Shown: piece after piece, positions 23,101-34,811 of the stretch
How the letters are laid out: each line of letters opens with the position of its first letter
Numbering within the stretch: the stretch's first letter is position 1
NCBI RefSeq assembly: GCF_008831285.2
Contig: NC_045142.1
Coordinates: 1,491,001 to 1,555,000 of the forward strand
DNA length: 64,000 nt
From: Nymphaea colorata
Taxonomy: Eukaryota; Streptophyta; Magnoliopsida; Nymphaeales; Nymphaeaceae
Reading direction: 5' to 3'
Translations under genes and position numbers: made by a program
The notes under the pieces: model-generated
The model's database searches: none
What the model was told of the DNA's origin: nothing
The model's input: the letters and a program-made list of their open reading frames with translations, nothing else

Positions 23101-24240
23101 TTAAGCACCAAGTTTGGGGCTTTTCATTGTTCCAGTTAGCTAAATTTTGTATACTTGTTTTCTCCTGGTGCCTGGACTTGCTGTTATCATTGTTGGGACC
23201 AGGAAAGACTCACAGAGCTACGTTAGCGTGAAGAAGCAAAGCTGGTTATAATGGAAGAAATGTCAGCCCAAAGGAGCCCCTTTTTAGTGGAACTACTAGC
23301 CTATAAACAACTTATCGTAAGCATCCCCATCAAAATAAAAAAAGTATGAAGAAAGCAAATCTGGTTATAATGACCAGAATACCCCGGTCACTAGAAAGGG
23401 GAGCACCCTATAAGAATAGAAAAAGGTAGTGAAAAAGTTAAAGTCCAAAAAAGATTTTCCTTTTTGAAAATCATCCAAAAACACCTCAACTTCCCCCTTC
23501 TCTCTTTATTTTTGAGCGCATATCTGTTGCACCCACCAACTCTCATTCTCTCTGGAGAAAGGGGGTGATCTCTTAAGAAAAACCAAATGGCCCTCACTCC
23601 CATTAACCAACAAGGGAATCCTTCTTAGGAAGAAGAGACAGCTATTGAATCAGCTCTGACTCAGCGAAAACAACAAGATTCTTTGCCTTGACACTATGGA
23701 CACTTCAACCATAGCTCTCTAAGTCCAAACATCCTTACTTTCAATTCATTTTCTTCAATGAGATTGACCGATTTTAAGGTAGAAAAGATGGCTGTGAAAA
23801 GAAAAGAAAATAGATATACAGGTCAAAGAGTACGTGGGACGAAGAGGAGTTAAAAAAAAAAAATAGTACTTTAACTTCAGTTCTTGCATTGGCTGCAGGT
23901 ACCCGGACAACCACCATGATCGTTGGTGGCGTTCAAGTGGTGAGATCGAGGCGTGGTTACTGTCGCGAGAGATAACATGAGCTTCATCCAAAACTTCACG
24001 GATATTCTGGTGAAGGCATTGGCCCATGCCATAACACCAGGGTCGAGTAAGGCAACGACTCTGACAGTGCCAACTTCATGAATATTTTGGGAGGATGCAA
24101 CCTATTACTACATTTTTTATTTCATGGAAGTGTTGGAGGCAGCTTATCAAAACAAGATTTCCTGGTTGCGGAACGATGATTTCCTGGTTAATCAAAACTA
24201 TCTTCTTTGTGATCTCAGCTAGGTCCGCATGGATTTCTAA
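20170..24240. repeat. Segmental duplication, copy 1 (copy 2 at 38001-41990)
   Basis: Direct duplication of about 4 kb, 17.8 kb apart. The copies start together at 'aaatcccagctcaccgggtt'. Copy 1 has about 685 bp (20835-21520, the RRM exons) that copy 2 lacks. Copy 2 has a 230-bp tandem duplication and a 290-bp triplication that copy 1 lacks. Long runs match with only occasional point differences, so the event is fairly recent. Confidence 0.92.
20953..21395 (-). pseudogene. RRM-domain RNA-binding protein gene fragment
   Basis: On the minus strand, 21395-21315 reads EIVGLSFDTNESALKHAFSPY, the RNP2 strand and first helix of an RRM like those in plant glycine-rich or organelle RRM proteins. A separate 76-bp exon at 21028-20953 reads SLGYGFIKFAKETDAESALE then NMQGQ, containing RNP1 (GYGFIKF). 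This exon has a good acceptor (TATAG) and donor (CAG|GTAATG). The first piece has no donor at its end and its RNP2 is altered, and no other exons follow, so it is probably a captured or decaying fragment. Copy 2 of the duplication lacks it. Confidence 0.7.
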
Positions 24241-24290
24241 GTCTAGACTCAATAGAGTTCCAAAGGAATCGACTACTATAAAAACATGTA
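23899..24290 (+). pseudogene. Malectin-like domain relic, copy 1
   Basis: After an acceptor-like CTGCAG, the plus strand reads YPDNHHDRWWRSSG, which resembles the 'RYPDDPYDRIW' block of malectin-like domains in plant receptor kinases. Downstream pieces in shifted frames correspond to the parts better preserved in copy 2. There are internal deletions and frameshifts, and no kinase domain follows, so this is a fragment of a receptor gene. Confidence 0.55.
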
Positions 24291-24336
24291 ATGTGACAAA
24301 TTAATTTGCAAAACATTTTCTGCCTATCACTTGTAC

Positions 24337-24514
24337 TTGAGGATGGCCGTTGGACCGGCCCGATTCGTTTGATAATTTAAAAAAAAAATTAATTATAAAA
24401 TATTTTTTTATATTTAAATACATATTATTAAATTTAAAAATAAAAAATATTTTTTTAATTATTAACGGGCCCGGTACCGGAACCTGATGGGTACCCCGCC
24501 CGTGGCCCAGGCTT
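24337..24514. mobile_element. hAT-type MITE with perfect 8-bp target duplication
   Basis: A 178-bp element flanked by ACTTGTAC at 24329-24336 and 24515-24522. The ends are GC-rich and roughly inverted (GGATGGCCGTTGG against CCTGGGCCACGGG) and the middle is almost pure A/T. Eight-base target duplications are the mark of hAT transposases. It has no coding capacity. Confidence 0.8.
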
Positions 24515-24522
24515 ACTTGTAC

Positions 24523-25110
24523 TGTGGTTAATCCAAGCTTAAGTTACACAAGTCAAGCAACTAGAGTTCCACTCATTTTAACTATTTGACTTTAATTTTG
24601 GCTAGAACTTGACTCATTTAAGAGAAGTCAATCTCCAGCTGAGTTTATTCTTAATGGAGCTTGGGGTAGGAGATCTAGAGTTACTAGATTCATAATGGAT
24701 TCCTTAAAATTTGTTAGCACATTCCCAAATGCTTTCTTAGAATTGCTCGCCTTGGGCATTGCTCGCCTTGGGCAGCCATCAATATCTTTGGGTGTATCGG
24801 AGCCAGCTTTGTGAAGCTTTAGGCTGGTCCAACCTGGCCCAATACCCAACCCTAGTTCCACTTAAGACAATGGAATGACATAATAACCAAATTAGCCTCA
24901 GGTTGTGGCCTAAGTTTTCTTTCAAACTTGTTTAAAAAAAGAGTGGAGGCTTATGTTTTCCTTGCCTACCCCTATTTACACATTTCATAGCAAGCCATGA
25001 CGGTGAGTATGCTGAGGCATGTGGGTGAAGATATGTTATTCATTACTGTGTGCCAGGAAAAAAGTTTTTATATTAAGTTCATAACACCAAAATGGAGCAC
25101 TCTGCCTAAT
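24523..25110. other. Unassigned stretch between MITEs
   Basis: No recognisable exon. It may hold the lost 5' part of the NPF gene downstream, but none of the six translations shows NPF N-terminal landmarks. Note a tandem 'ttgctcgccttgggca' pair near 24745-24775. Confidence 0.4.
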
Positions 25111-25118
25111 ACGCTGAT

Positions 25119-25328
25119 TAGGCCTGGGCGTTGGGTCGGGCCGGATAGGCCAAATAAATTTTTTAATTTTTTTTGTTTTAATAATATATAATTATTATTA
25201 ACAAATATATTGTATATTTAAAAAAATCATTTTATAATTAAAATTTATTTTATAATTAAAAAATTATTTTTAAATTTTTAAACGGGTCGGGTCGGACCGG
25301 GCCCAGCCTAGCCTGATACCCACCCTTA
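25119..25328. mobile_element. hAT-type MITE, 'TAGG..TGGGC' ends
   Basis: A 210-bp element flanked by ACGCTGAT (25111-25118) and ATGCTGAT (25329-25336), 7 of 8 identical. The termini TAGGCCTGGGCG and, inverted, TAAGGGTGGGTA are similar. The middle is almost pure A/T. It shares GC-rich ends and AT-rich core with the element at 24337, so the two are probably one family. Confidence 0.8.
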
Positions 25329-25381
25329 ATGCTGATGATACATTTGTGTCAGTAGTTCCATCCTTTGCTACACCTTCCTGT

Positions 25382-25574
25382 CAAGGGCAGAGCCAAGGTA
25401 GGACTCACTTGGGCCTTGGCCCCACCTCAAATTTTTTTTAAAAAAAATTATATGTTAATTTTAGAATATACTTGTTTCATATAAAATTTTAAAAAAATGA
25501 TATTTCAATCCTAGTCAAAATTTAGAAACTTTAATTCGGCCCTCCCTCATGAAAAATTTTTTGTTCCACCCCTG
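25382..25574. mobile_element. hAT-type MITE, 'CAGGGGCGGAGCCA' family, with perfect 8-bp target duplication
   Basis: A 193-bp element flanked by CTTCCTGT at 25374-25381 and 25575-25582. The ends are CAAGGGCAGAGCCA and, inverted, CAGGGGTGGAACA. The core has 'ccttggccccacctcaaattt' followed by A/T-rich sequence and 'tcatgaaaaatttttt' near the end. The same family appears at 25950, 27309 and 27733. Confidence 0.85.
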
Positions 25575-25949
25575 CTTCCTGTAACTATATACTAAGCTCA
25601 TGCCGACTCAGTTCATCCTGCTGTGCTTAGCCTTTGCAGTGGTCACACTCCGTGTAGCCGGGACAACCTTTACCTTCATCATGGTCGGCGTGTACCAGTT
25701 TGACAAGAGCAGGGGCCAAAAAGTATTTGTTAACTTGTTCTTTTTACGACTACGCGATACGTGACACGTTCACTACGATCGTATGTTCTGGACACCAATG
25801 TGGCTGGGGGTACATCACCTGTGCAATGCTCAACGCCATCAGCTTCGGGTTGTTTGTCATAGGCAACACATTGTCCATGTGTTTGACTCCTTTTACAAGA
25901 TGCCATGGCATGCAGTTCAGTTTTCCCTCACCAGGTGTGTCATTGTCTT

Positions 25950-26167
25950 TAGGAGCGGAGTCAAGGTGGGAGGGTGGGGGGAGGAGGGGCGGTGCTTTCA
26001 TGGGCACTGCCTCTACCTCAAAAAAGTTTTTTTTAAATTAACATGTAAATTTTTAAAGAACTTTACTTGTTCTATATAAAAATTTTAAAAAAATGATTTT
26101 CCGACCTATGTCAAAATTTAGAAACATTAATTTGCCCCCTCATGACAAATCTCTGGCTTTGTCCCCG
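25950..26167. mobile_element. 'CAGGGGCGGAGCCA'-family MITE in NPF pseudogene (copy 2)
   Basis: Starts AGGAGCGGAGTCAAGG and ends CTGGCTTTGTCCCCG, with the same core as the 25382 element ('cctacctcaaaaa', 'tcaaaatttagaaacattaat'). Flanking octamers match only partly, so the target duplication has decayed. Confidence 0.7.
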
Positions 26168-27170
26168 ATAGTCCCAAATGCAAAGATGATGCGGCATTAT
26201 GAATGATACGAAAAGTTTTAAACATGTTTCTTTTTAATATCCCAAATGCAAACTATTTAAAAAGAGATGTTCTTTTTAATATCTTAATTTTTTAAAGTTT
26301 TTTTGTTCTAAAAAAAACTTTTTTTTATTAATCAGTGGCATTTTTCATTAACCATACTAGCGGATGAAAATTTTACGCACCAGTAGAATTTACATTACCC
26401 GCTTTGCAATCAAGCAAAACCATCAAAGGAAGCGAGTGGAGAGAATAGCCATACCTAATGGCTTTGTCTTGCGGATGTTTTTATATGTGGTGGTTATAGA
26501 TATAGATATTGTTAATGGGTTTCAAACACCAAACTTTTTCTCGACTATTTTTTAGGGAAGCTGAAAATTAAAGAAAATGATGAAAAAAAACTAAAAATTA
26601 GGAAAAGGTAATATAAATAAAAACTAACAAGAAAACATAAAAAATAATTTCATAAAATGATAAAAATGCTCTTTTAGTAATGACAAAAATGAAAATAGAT
26701 AATTTAACTTAAATTTTAAATAAATATATTATAACAATATTTAAAAAACAAAAATAATGAAAGAAAATTCGTTTGGGATTTTTTAAATGATGAAAAGGCA
26801 GTTTTTTCCCTTTTCGTTGTTTCTAAAGTTTTTATTGGGTCGTTTTAGAAAAAGACCGGCATTTCTAATTATGGATGAATGGCAGTCATGCCATCTTCCA
26901 TGACTTGTAATCAACAGATACCATTCGATTCGATCTGATCCCAACAATAAACTAATGAACCTTTAGATCAGGATTTGGTTAAGTTCAGAATGAACTTGGA
27001 CATCAGGATTAAGTAAAACTTGGCCAAAATCATTCTCTACGTGACCGGAAATCATGATTTCTTGTTTCCCCAAATTTGCAATTCACGAACTTGGGCTTCC
27101 CCATTTGCAGGCCCCTGTAACTAGACTTCAGAAGTTTATTGTTTGGCTCAACATATTTCTTATATGTTTC
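26168..27170. other. AT-rich gap inside the NPF pseudogene
   Basis: About 1 kb between NPF pieces, largely A/T-rich (26540-26760 especially). I find no NPF exon in it. It probably represents an old intron or inserted sequence. Confidence 0.5.
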
Positions 27171-27308
27171 ATACAGATTCATCAACAAAGCAGCTCTGGT
27201 AACAAAGGGTGACACTTATACGGACGGCTCAATTGCCAAGCCGTGGAGACTGTTGAAGAGGTTGAGGATCTCAATACTCTAGTCAAGCTGCTTCCTCTAT
27301 GGTCTACC

Positions 27309-27480
27309 CAGGGGTGGAGGGAAGGTGGGGTCCGGGCTTTGGTTCTCTTTTATATTTTAAAAATTTATATGTAAATCTAAAAAATTTTAGTTTAGTATAT
27401 ATAAGAAATTTGAAAATTTCTATTTCGTACCCTTTTAAAATTTTGAAACTATAGTTTGACCCATGCGACAAAAATTTCTA
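27309..27480. mobile_element. 'CAGGGGCGGAGCCA'-family MITE in NPF pseudogene (copy 3, one end lost)
   Basis: Starts CAGGGGTGGAGGGAAGG just after the NPF block LLPLWST. The AT-rich core includes 'attttgaaactatagtttgac' and 'gacaaaaatttct'. The terminal GGCTCCGCCCCTG end is missing. Confidence 0.65.
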
Positions 27481-27732
27481 ACATTGCGAGGGTCTATCCG
27501 AATCTTTCTCGCCATGGCCTCCAGAATTCAAAGTAATCTCAACATTCTACAATCCCTCACCATGGACCGCAGCCTCGTTCATCACTTCAAGATCCTGGCC
27601 GCTTCCTTCCAGGTTGTTGTACTCATCAGCATGCATGGCTCACTTTCTACCAATCATCAACTGATTCTTTTACCCGGTATGCGGGACCCTGACTCGCCGA
27701 ATGCTGACAATTCTTCCCCGGATAGGAGCAGT

Positions 27733-27890
27733 CAGGAGAGGAGCCAAGGTATGGCCTGCATGGGCCTCGCCCCACCTCAATTTTTTTTAAATTACGTGTA
27801 AATTTTCGAAAATTTTATTTGTTTCATATAAAAATTTTGAAAAATGATATTTCGGTCCACCCTCATGAAAAATTTTTGGCTCCGCCCCTA
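27733..27890. mobile_element. 'CAGGGGCGGAGCCA'-family MITE in NPF pseudogene (copy 4)
   Basis: Starts CAGGAGAGGAGCCAAGG and ends TTGGCTCCGCCCCTA, a clear inverted pair. The core is the closest match to the 25382 element. NPF-like sequence resumes within 10 bp (GHIVNIVG), which shows the insertion point precisely. Confidence 0.8.
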
Positions 27891-28544
27891 AGAACAGGCC
27901 ATATAGTAAATATTGTTGGCTTGGCCGCTATGTCAAGTCAAGCAGGCTCAAAATGGTACGCTTACATGGGCTCAAAAACCGGCCTGACCTTGAGGCGCTT
28001 ATGTCAGCCCTATGGCTAGTCCCGCTGCTTGTGCTTATCGTAACCGGCTCGGCTTTCTACATTCTCGGCCAAATGAGTTCATACTGCCAAGAATTCCCGG
28101 CATCCCTTAAGGACACAATGATGATGTCGCTGACCTTGAGGATTGGGTTTTACTTGAGCACGTCGGTTGTGGATGTGTTGCAAAGTGTCACAGGATGGCT
28201 GAACAATGTTATCAATGAAGGGCGCCTTGTGGTTTGGAAGTTGGCAGTGCTAGGAGGCCTCAATTTTCGTTACTAGCTAAGTTGTACAAACTGCGAAGCA
28301 GGAGCTAATTGAAGTTCTTGTTAATAAAAAAGTTGGTAACTAATTTGGCACAATCTTGTTCGTAAGAAGCGATCTAAATCTTTTTCCCCATAAATTTTTG
28401 GTAGTAACCGCATTTGATAGCCTCAAATCTTAAATCTACATTTTGTATTGTTTTGATATTTTTTGTATAAAAAGAAAAAAATTAAAAAGAATCTAAAAAT
28501 TTGGCAGCAATAGATTAAACGCCCAAGTTTTTTGTGGTCCATTA

Positions 28545-28700
28545 GGAGTTTGGCATTAAGAACACTGTGTTAGTGTTTGATGAATATGTTTCCAAATTGA
28601 AGTAAATTCATATAACATATGTTTTTGTGTTATATGAATCTGCTCTAATTTTAGGGCAAATTCATGAAACATTCACACGTTATTCCTAATGCGAAACGGC
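28545..28700. mobile_element. Harbinger/Tourist-type MITE
   Basis: A 156-bp element flanked by TTA at 28542-28544 and 28701-28703. The ends GGAGTTTGGCATTA and, inverted, GCCGTTTCGCATTA match at most positions. The internal 'attcat' motifs resemble the element at 46988. Confidence 0.65.
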
Positions 28701-28703
28701 TTA

Positions 28704-30782
28704 CTAGGTGTTGCTTAACAACAATTATATTAATATCAGAAGCCTTCTTTGAAATTTCAGATGATATGGTGGGCACTATTCTAAAGCCTACACCTTTGAC
28801 TGTTCAAAATGTATTCTTTTTCTTTATGTTCAAGAATTTAACTTTTTTTTGTTAACAGGTGAGGAGCGCACTGGGACATGAAATGACTCCTCCAAGATTC
28901 GAACACGAGTCTAGGTGGACCTCTTTTCCTGACCAGTATGCTTCTCCTTTAAGCAGGAATGGTTTCCCTATCTCCACAGCTAAAATCATTTGTTGTGAAC
29001 CTCATGGGCCATGAACAGGGTAAGGGGCATGCGAGTGATATGGGTAATGTGGTTAAATGTGATGTAGAGAAGGAAAGTGTTAGCCCTGTGAAGCAAGGCA
29101 AAGCGCTCTAAGGTGAAGTGAATAAGCTTAAGCTTTAGGACCAAAAATCATTAAATATATAATATCTATAAAAATAACATTAAAATTAAGAGCGACAATG
29201 TAAGTTAAAAACAATGTGAGAAAACTTACTTGCTTGCTCATGTTATCAATCATAAATTGATATTGAAAAATGACAATGACTCAAAAGTTTTTGGCTGCTT
29301 ACAACATATAACCATCATCATGATCTTCTTACATCCAAGAAAAAAAGAGAAATTAAATTACTGCTTGGTCAATCAAAATCAGATTTCAGATGTTTCCATA
29401 TCAAAATCACTCTGAACCAGTGCCACAAAAGTTGGTTTCAATCAATGAACAGAAATGGAGGTTAAAAAAAAAATTCAAACTGGCTGGTTTCAAACCAAAA
29501 AACTTAGAAGAAAATTAAGAAACTTAAACCTATTGAAGCACATAAATCAGAGGGACCCAGCTAGCAAAGCTAGAACGTGCATATATAAACATGTCACTGG
29601 CAGACATGCATTACTCACAGAGGCAGTAAATCAATGACTTTGATTGATGCGGCAAAAGGACAACATCCGTGATGATGTCGATTGTGATATCATGAGAGGC
29701 ACGCCATGAATCCTTGGCTTCAACCCTTTTGAGTTGTACTTAGAGTCGGTGCATGTTCTTGATTCTTGTTCTTCTATTATCATTGTTCTAGATTCTTGGT
29801 TTTATATTACTATCGTTTTAGTTGGATGACTATGAGAAAGTATTTGCTGTGAATCTGCTTGGCTTCATCCTTTTGAGTTGTACGTAGAGTCGGTGCATGT
29901 TATTGATTCCTGTTCTTATATTTATTATTGTTCTAGATTCTTGTTTTTATATTACTATCGTTTTAGTCGGATGAGTATGAGAAAGTATTTGATCCTGCTA
30001 CCCAATATCGGAGTCAAAGTCCTTACCTTTAGTTTGCTTTTGGTACCTTAGAGTGATGCTTCCGCGATTCTTCAGCTTGCAAGAAAGTCGAAACTATTAC
30101 CCTTTCACTCATTTCTCTAGGTGTGTATGCATCCAGTGTCTATACCTCTGTTATGCTTTAACTTGTATATTGGTACCCCTCTTTTTACAACCCATAAAAT
30201 TGACATCTTGAAAATAACTTGAAAGAAAGACTAATCGCATTACCAACCCCCGGCCCCATTCCTTGTATCAAACCCCTCAAAAATTACTATTATTCTACTG
30301 CTCTTTATAAAATAGCTAGCCCCTTTTACTTTCAACTTTCTCATTTTTTTGTGACAAGCAACTCTTTTAAATATAGTCAAACAATTCTTGGCCCTGCCCT
30401 ACCCAATGCAGTGGTAAACCCCGAAAGAGTGGACCTACTTCGTTAGTGTTGCTCCACACTCTTTGTAAGAAATTAATCACAAAAGATCAGCAAATTCACG
30501 GACTTAAAGGCCTTTCCATGCTCCTTTTGTCAACTATAATTGGTGGATCCAAGGAGGAGACCAGCCCACAGTCATGTTCCATGCCTATTCAATACCTTTT
30601 TTTCAAGAATGGTTTTTATTTTAAATATATAATAAATATTCATGATTACTGTATTAAATTAATAAAACATTGAATGCATGCTGACTTGGAGAATTCATTT
30701 TGATACATTTATAAACAATAGCAAAGCCATGTTGAGATCACAAGAAGGTGCATGATTCCTTGACCCACTGAAAGTTACATTG
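28704..30782. other. Intergenic stretch, no gene recognised
   Basis: Open frames of 60-75 codons have no recognisable domain. It contains the 141-bp two-unit repeat listed separately. Confidence 0.5.
29728..29993. repeat. 141-bp tandem repeat, two units
   Basis: The units start at 'ccttttgagttgtac' (about 29728 and 29869) and share 'agagtcggtgcatgtt', 'attgttctagattcttg', 'tatattactatcgttttag' and 'gagaaagtatttg'. Confidence 0.85.
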
Positions 30783-31763
30783 AAGAGCCAAGTCTAAGCA
30801 TGCAAGTCTCTAATTTTCCATTTTAGACTCAGCCTGTTAGCTTGTAGTAAGTCCAAACAAGAGTTAAAAGGCTCCTTCTCCATTTCTCCCTGCCGTTAAG
30901 GTCCAGAGCTGTGTCGGGATATGAAGTAAGACTAATAAACTTACCTCTCCCTAGCGCTTAACCCAGTAGCAGAGCACCATGGAAATTAAACCAATGATTG
31001 AGTTCTTTAATTTAAATATTTTTCGACTCCGACTTTGTCTTGAGGTGCTAATTTGACTGTACCCATAAGGATAGATGTACAATTCTATATGTTGATGACA
31101 TTATTGATTTGAAGTATCGTATGGTCCCCTAGATCAAAGAATGGACCCCTTACTGTTAGGCGTTTGAAACCAGCCATTACTGATCTCATAGACAACTGCA
31201 ACACTTTTTTAATGAATTCTAGAGTCGAAAGTTGAACCTGAGGGCCTAATACTCATCTCAAAAGGCATTATTTTCAAAGGTGCTTAGTTAGCATGAACAT
31301 GGTGCTTTTCGATAATGCTAGCATGTATCCCGATGCATGCATTGAACTATGGCGTGAAGGGTTGCTGTCCAATGAAATACATTGGGCAGCTTTGATGGGA
31401 TCTTTCATGGTCACTTCAATGGTGACTCTAGCTTTTTAAAGTAATGCAACCATTTGATTTATACTGGAGGATTAAGAGAAAAAGGTGATGGACATTTTCA
31501 TCATCTAAGATTAGTTTACACCATTTTTTTCTTTGTTTTTTCTCTTAATTATCCATTGCTTTAGATGGACAACCTTTCTTAGATAGTTGGGTGACTCTAG
31601 CTAACTAGAGTCATCTCTCTCTCTCTCTAATATATATATATATTCTAGCTTTTCAAAGTCACTTAGGCATCTAATAAGGGTGGATCTAACATAGAGGCTA
31701 ATGAGAAAAACAAGATGAAAAAAGTGATCTACATTTTGTCCTCTAATATTAATTCATACATTT

Positions 31764-31794
<31 letters not shown>

Positions 31795-32400
31795 AGTAAA
31801 AAAAGGGAATACAAGGTCAATTGCCAGAGTATGGTTCTTTCAAACGGGGGACCGAAATTTGGAGTTGGCCTGTTAATCTGAACTTGTGTTTTGGGTTTTT
31901 TTTTGTTCTAAATTTTTTATCATAATATCATAGAAAAAAACAAAAAAAAAAACATGAGAGAAAAAAGACTCCATTCTTCCATTAGTAAGCATAGTTTGGG
32001 TATAAATAATTGTTAGCAACTAACTTAAAGAATGGGACAAAGGGAAAACCAACCTAGGAAATGTCTTTGAAATATATAGCCTTGTGTCATTGTGAAAATC
32101 GCGGAGGCATTTGACAGAGGGAGCAAAAAAAATTTAATGGGTGAAGTTTTTACCAACTGTACTCCGCTTACAGGGAACATATGATTGAATGCCTTTTGAT
32201 TTTAAAGTTGTTTCTTGTGGATCCAACCATATAAATCAGCTTGGAATGTTCATAATTATAATAACAAAAAGAGTAAGGAAAAAACAAATCCTTACACATG
32301 ATTCACAAATGAGTCTATTTAAAACTCTAAGATTTGTATTTATGAACTGATTTATTTAACTAGAGTAAATTTCGTAAGCCCTCGACAACATTAGATGTAG

Positions 32401-32402
<2 letters not shown>

Positions 32403-32450
<48 letters not shown>

Positions 32451-32480
32451 ATGTGTGTGTGTGTGAGAGAGAGAGAGACC
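32403..32480. repeat. Compound microsatellite (TA)n(TG)n(AG)n
   Basis: TA, then TG, then AG repeats in arm B. The arm A counterpart at 3321-3366 has no long TA part. Confidence 0.95.
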
Positions 32481-34099
32481 ATAGCTGGCCGTTGGACCAA
32501 AATAACACAGAGACCATAATATGATAGCAAATCAAGACAGAAGCATACATCCCAATACAAGCAAAGAGAAGAAGCCCAGAAGAAAGAAGAGAGGCCTTTT
32601 AAGTTGAGCAATGGGAAAAAAAAAAGAAATGATATCAGTTTGATCTCCAATGATTGAGTCAGAGTTTTTTTGTTAGAAGGGCCCAACATAGTTTCAAAAT
32701 TTTATCTGAAGCTAAAATATAATTTTTCAATTTTTTATATAAATTAAACTAAAATTTTTAAATTGTATATGTAAAGTTTTAAAATTTTAAAAATCTGAGA
32801 GGGGCATTGCGCCTGCCGGCCTCCTACCTCTGCCCTGCTGACCTCTGATCTACATGAGAAAGTCGGTACCCAACTCAGTTGGATCAAAGTGGGATCAGCC
32901 GATATCCGGCCAAACTGCTCCAGAAAATTTGGAAATGGAAAAGAAATCAATATTCAATTAAGAAATTGATCACTTTGGAAACAAATCTAAGAAATGGCAT
33001 CCAGTATTAGATTCAGATTGGGTTTAAATAAATATCCAATTAGATTGGGTTTAAAAATTTACCTGGACATAATAAATGGGAGTAACCAATAAGGGATATA
33101 TATATATACATAGCATTTGCTCAAAAAGTCAAATGCATGCAAATCGCCTTGTGTTATAAATCACATTGGAATCCTAAAAAACTAAGCACCTACTAATATG
33201 CATCAAACTCTACCATATGGTGTCAGTCATAAAATAAGATAGAGACAAATATCTTTGTTATTTTCTTAATATATTGCTCGTCATTTTATAGCGACTGTGT
33301 GGACAAATATTGATAGAAATTTTGCATGCATGGAGAAAGTTCTTAGTCTATTCCATTCAAATTTCATTTTCAAAAATTAGATCACTTTTGATCAATCAAA
33401 TAATGTTTCACAACAAAAATCTTCTTAAAATGTCAATATTTTAGAAAATGGCTTGATTTAGTGTATAACATGACTTTCCGTATAAAATTTAATTTTATAC
33501 CAATTATGAGGAAAAAGTTATCTCATCACAACAATTATAAATGGAGAAGACATGGGAGAGACCAGACACCAAGGTTGAAAAGCTTGTGCTAAAGTTGGAG
33601 AAACCCTGACTATGTCACGTTCTCCTAAATTTTGTTTACATTAGGTTTTAAGCTAAGTTTTAAAAGTTTAGATCTGGTTTTTTGTTCCCAAAAGCTAGGG
33701 ATGAGCTGCTTTCTTTTAGGCAAAGTTTTCTTGAGACTAAGTACTTCATAGACTTCAGGAGATAACCGTATTAGGTATTTTCTAATCTCTTTTTCCTTTC
33801 TTCATTTTCTTTTCTTTCCTTGCTTTATTTATTTTTACTCATGTAATTGTTTATTTCTTATTTGGTATAAGATTAAATCAGATTGCAATCTTTTTTGCCT
33901 AGATCTTAATGTTTTTATTTTATTTTATTGTTTATGTTTGATTTATTTCTGATTTTTGCTTGGTGTTAGGGCATCTGCCCTAAATACTCAAGGATCCTAA
34001 GATATGTTTAGGTAGTCTCCAAGGAGATTACAAGCATCTATGTTAAAAAAATATTGGATCAATTAACATACCCAAATGCAATTCCCTCAACTCCCAATG

Positions 34100-34213
<114 letters not shown>

Positions 34214-34251
34214 TTCTCAAATAAACAAGAGCCCGAATAAGAACGATAAAA

Positions 34252-34368
34252 CCCGTATGTGCAATATTCAGGCTTCCGTCACCATGCCCACGCGACAGCA
34301 GGCTGTCCTCATCACGCCGTGGCTGCGTCTCTACCCATCCATTGTGCCACCCGTATGTGCAATATTCT
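34252..34368. repeat. 17-bp direct repeats flanking a GC-rich insert
   Basis: CCCGTATGTGCAATATT occurs at about 34253 and again at about 34351. It flanks about 80 bp of GC-rich sequence ('caccatgcccacgcgacagc') unlike its surroundings. The left copy coincides with the end of arm B. A long target duplication of this kind would fit an L1-type insertion. Confidence 0.6.
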
Positions 34369-34729
34369 CATCACTCTCGATTGTATATATATAAGTTTTT
34401 CACTTCTGTTTTAGCTCTCTAACCAACTTTTTCTCTTTCTTTCTTTATTTATTTGTTTACATATGATTTCCATAACACAATAAAAAACTTCAAAAAAGTT
34501 ATACTTTTACATTAATTTTTACAACCATGACGATGTATAAGTTTGTCTCTTTCTTTACTAATTGAATATGATTTTCTCATGTAAAATAATTTTACTTTTC
34601 ATAGCTCATTAATTTAAGTGACAGTCAAGTTACTCCTTGTTCCAAAATCACGTTTTATTAATGCATGAAAACTATACATTTCAACGAAAGCTTTAGAGTA
34701 AAGCCTTAATTGAGAAGTCCTTGAATTAC

Positions 34730-34811
34730 ATTGAGAAACCCCTAAAACCCAGTCACGCATCCATGGAAATGGAGGCTTGTGCAAGATGAAACTCTCTTGC
34801 CTCAATCGCAG
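34730..34811. repeat. Isolated inverted unit of the 146-bp tandem repeat
   Basis: Contains 'acccctaaaacccag', 'catccatggaaatggaggc' and 'ttgcctcaatcgcaggc' in reverse complement of the array at 18461-19332, joined directly to the inverted arm at 34812. Confidence 0.8.

Larger units (their letters stand above)
25590..28276 (+). pseudogene. NRT1/PTR-family (NPF) transporter pseudogene
   Basis: NPF proteins are 12-helix proton-coupled membrane transporters for nitrate, peptides and hormones. Ordered plus-strand pieces match the family. At about 25610-25720 is VAGTTFTFIMVGVYQFDKS (the 'GADQFD' region). At 25745-25880 is FTTIVC...WGYITCAMLNAISFGLF. At 27175-27295 is FINKAALVTKGD..TDGSIAKPW, then VEDLNTLVKLLPLWST one frame off. 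At 27490-27660 is MASRIQSNLNILQSLTMDRS. At 27890-28276 is GHIVNIVGLAA and, in another frame, LGQMSSYCQEFPASL..FYLSTSVVD..TGWLNN. Frames are shifted repeatedly, the N-terminal third is missing, and at least three same-family MITEs split it. The closest resemblance is the NPF2-type C terminus. Confidence 0.9.
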
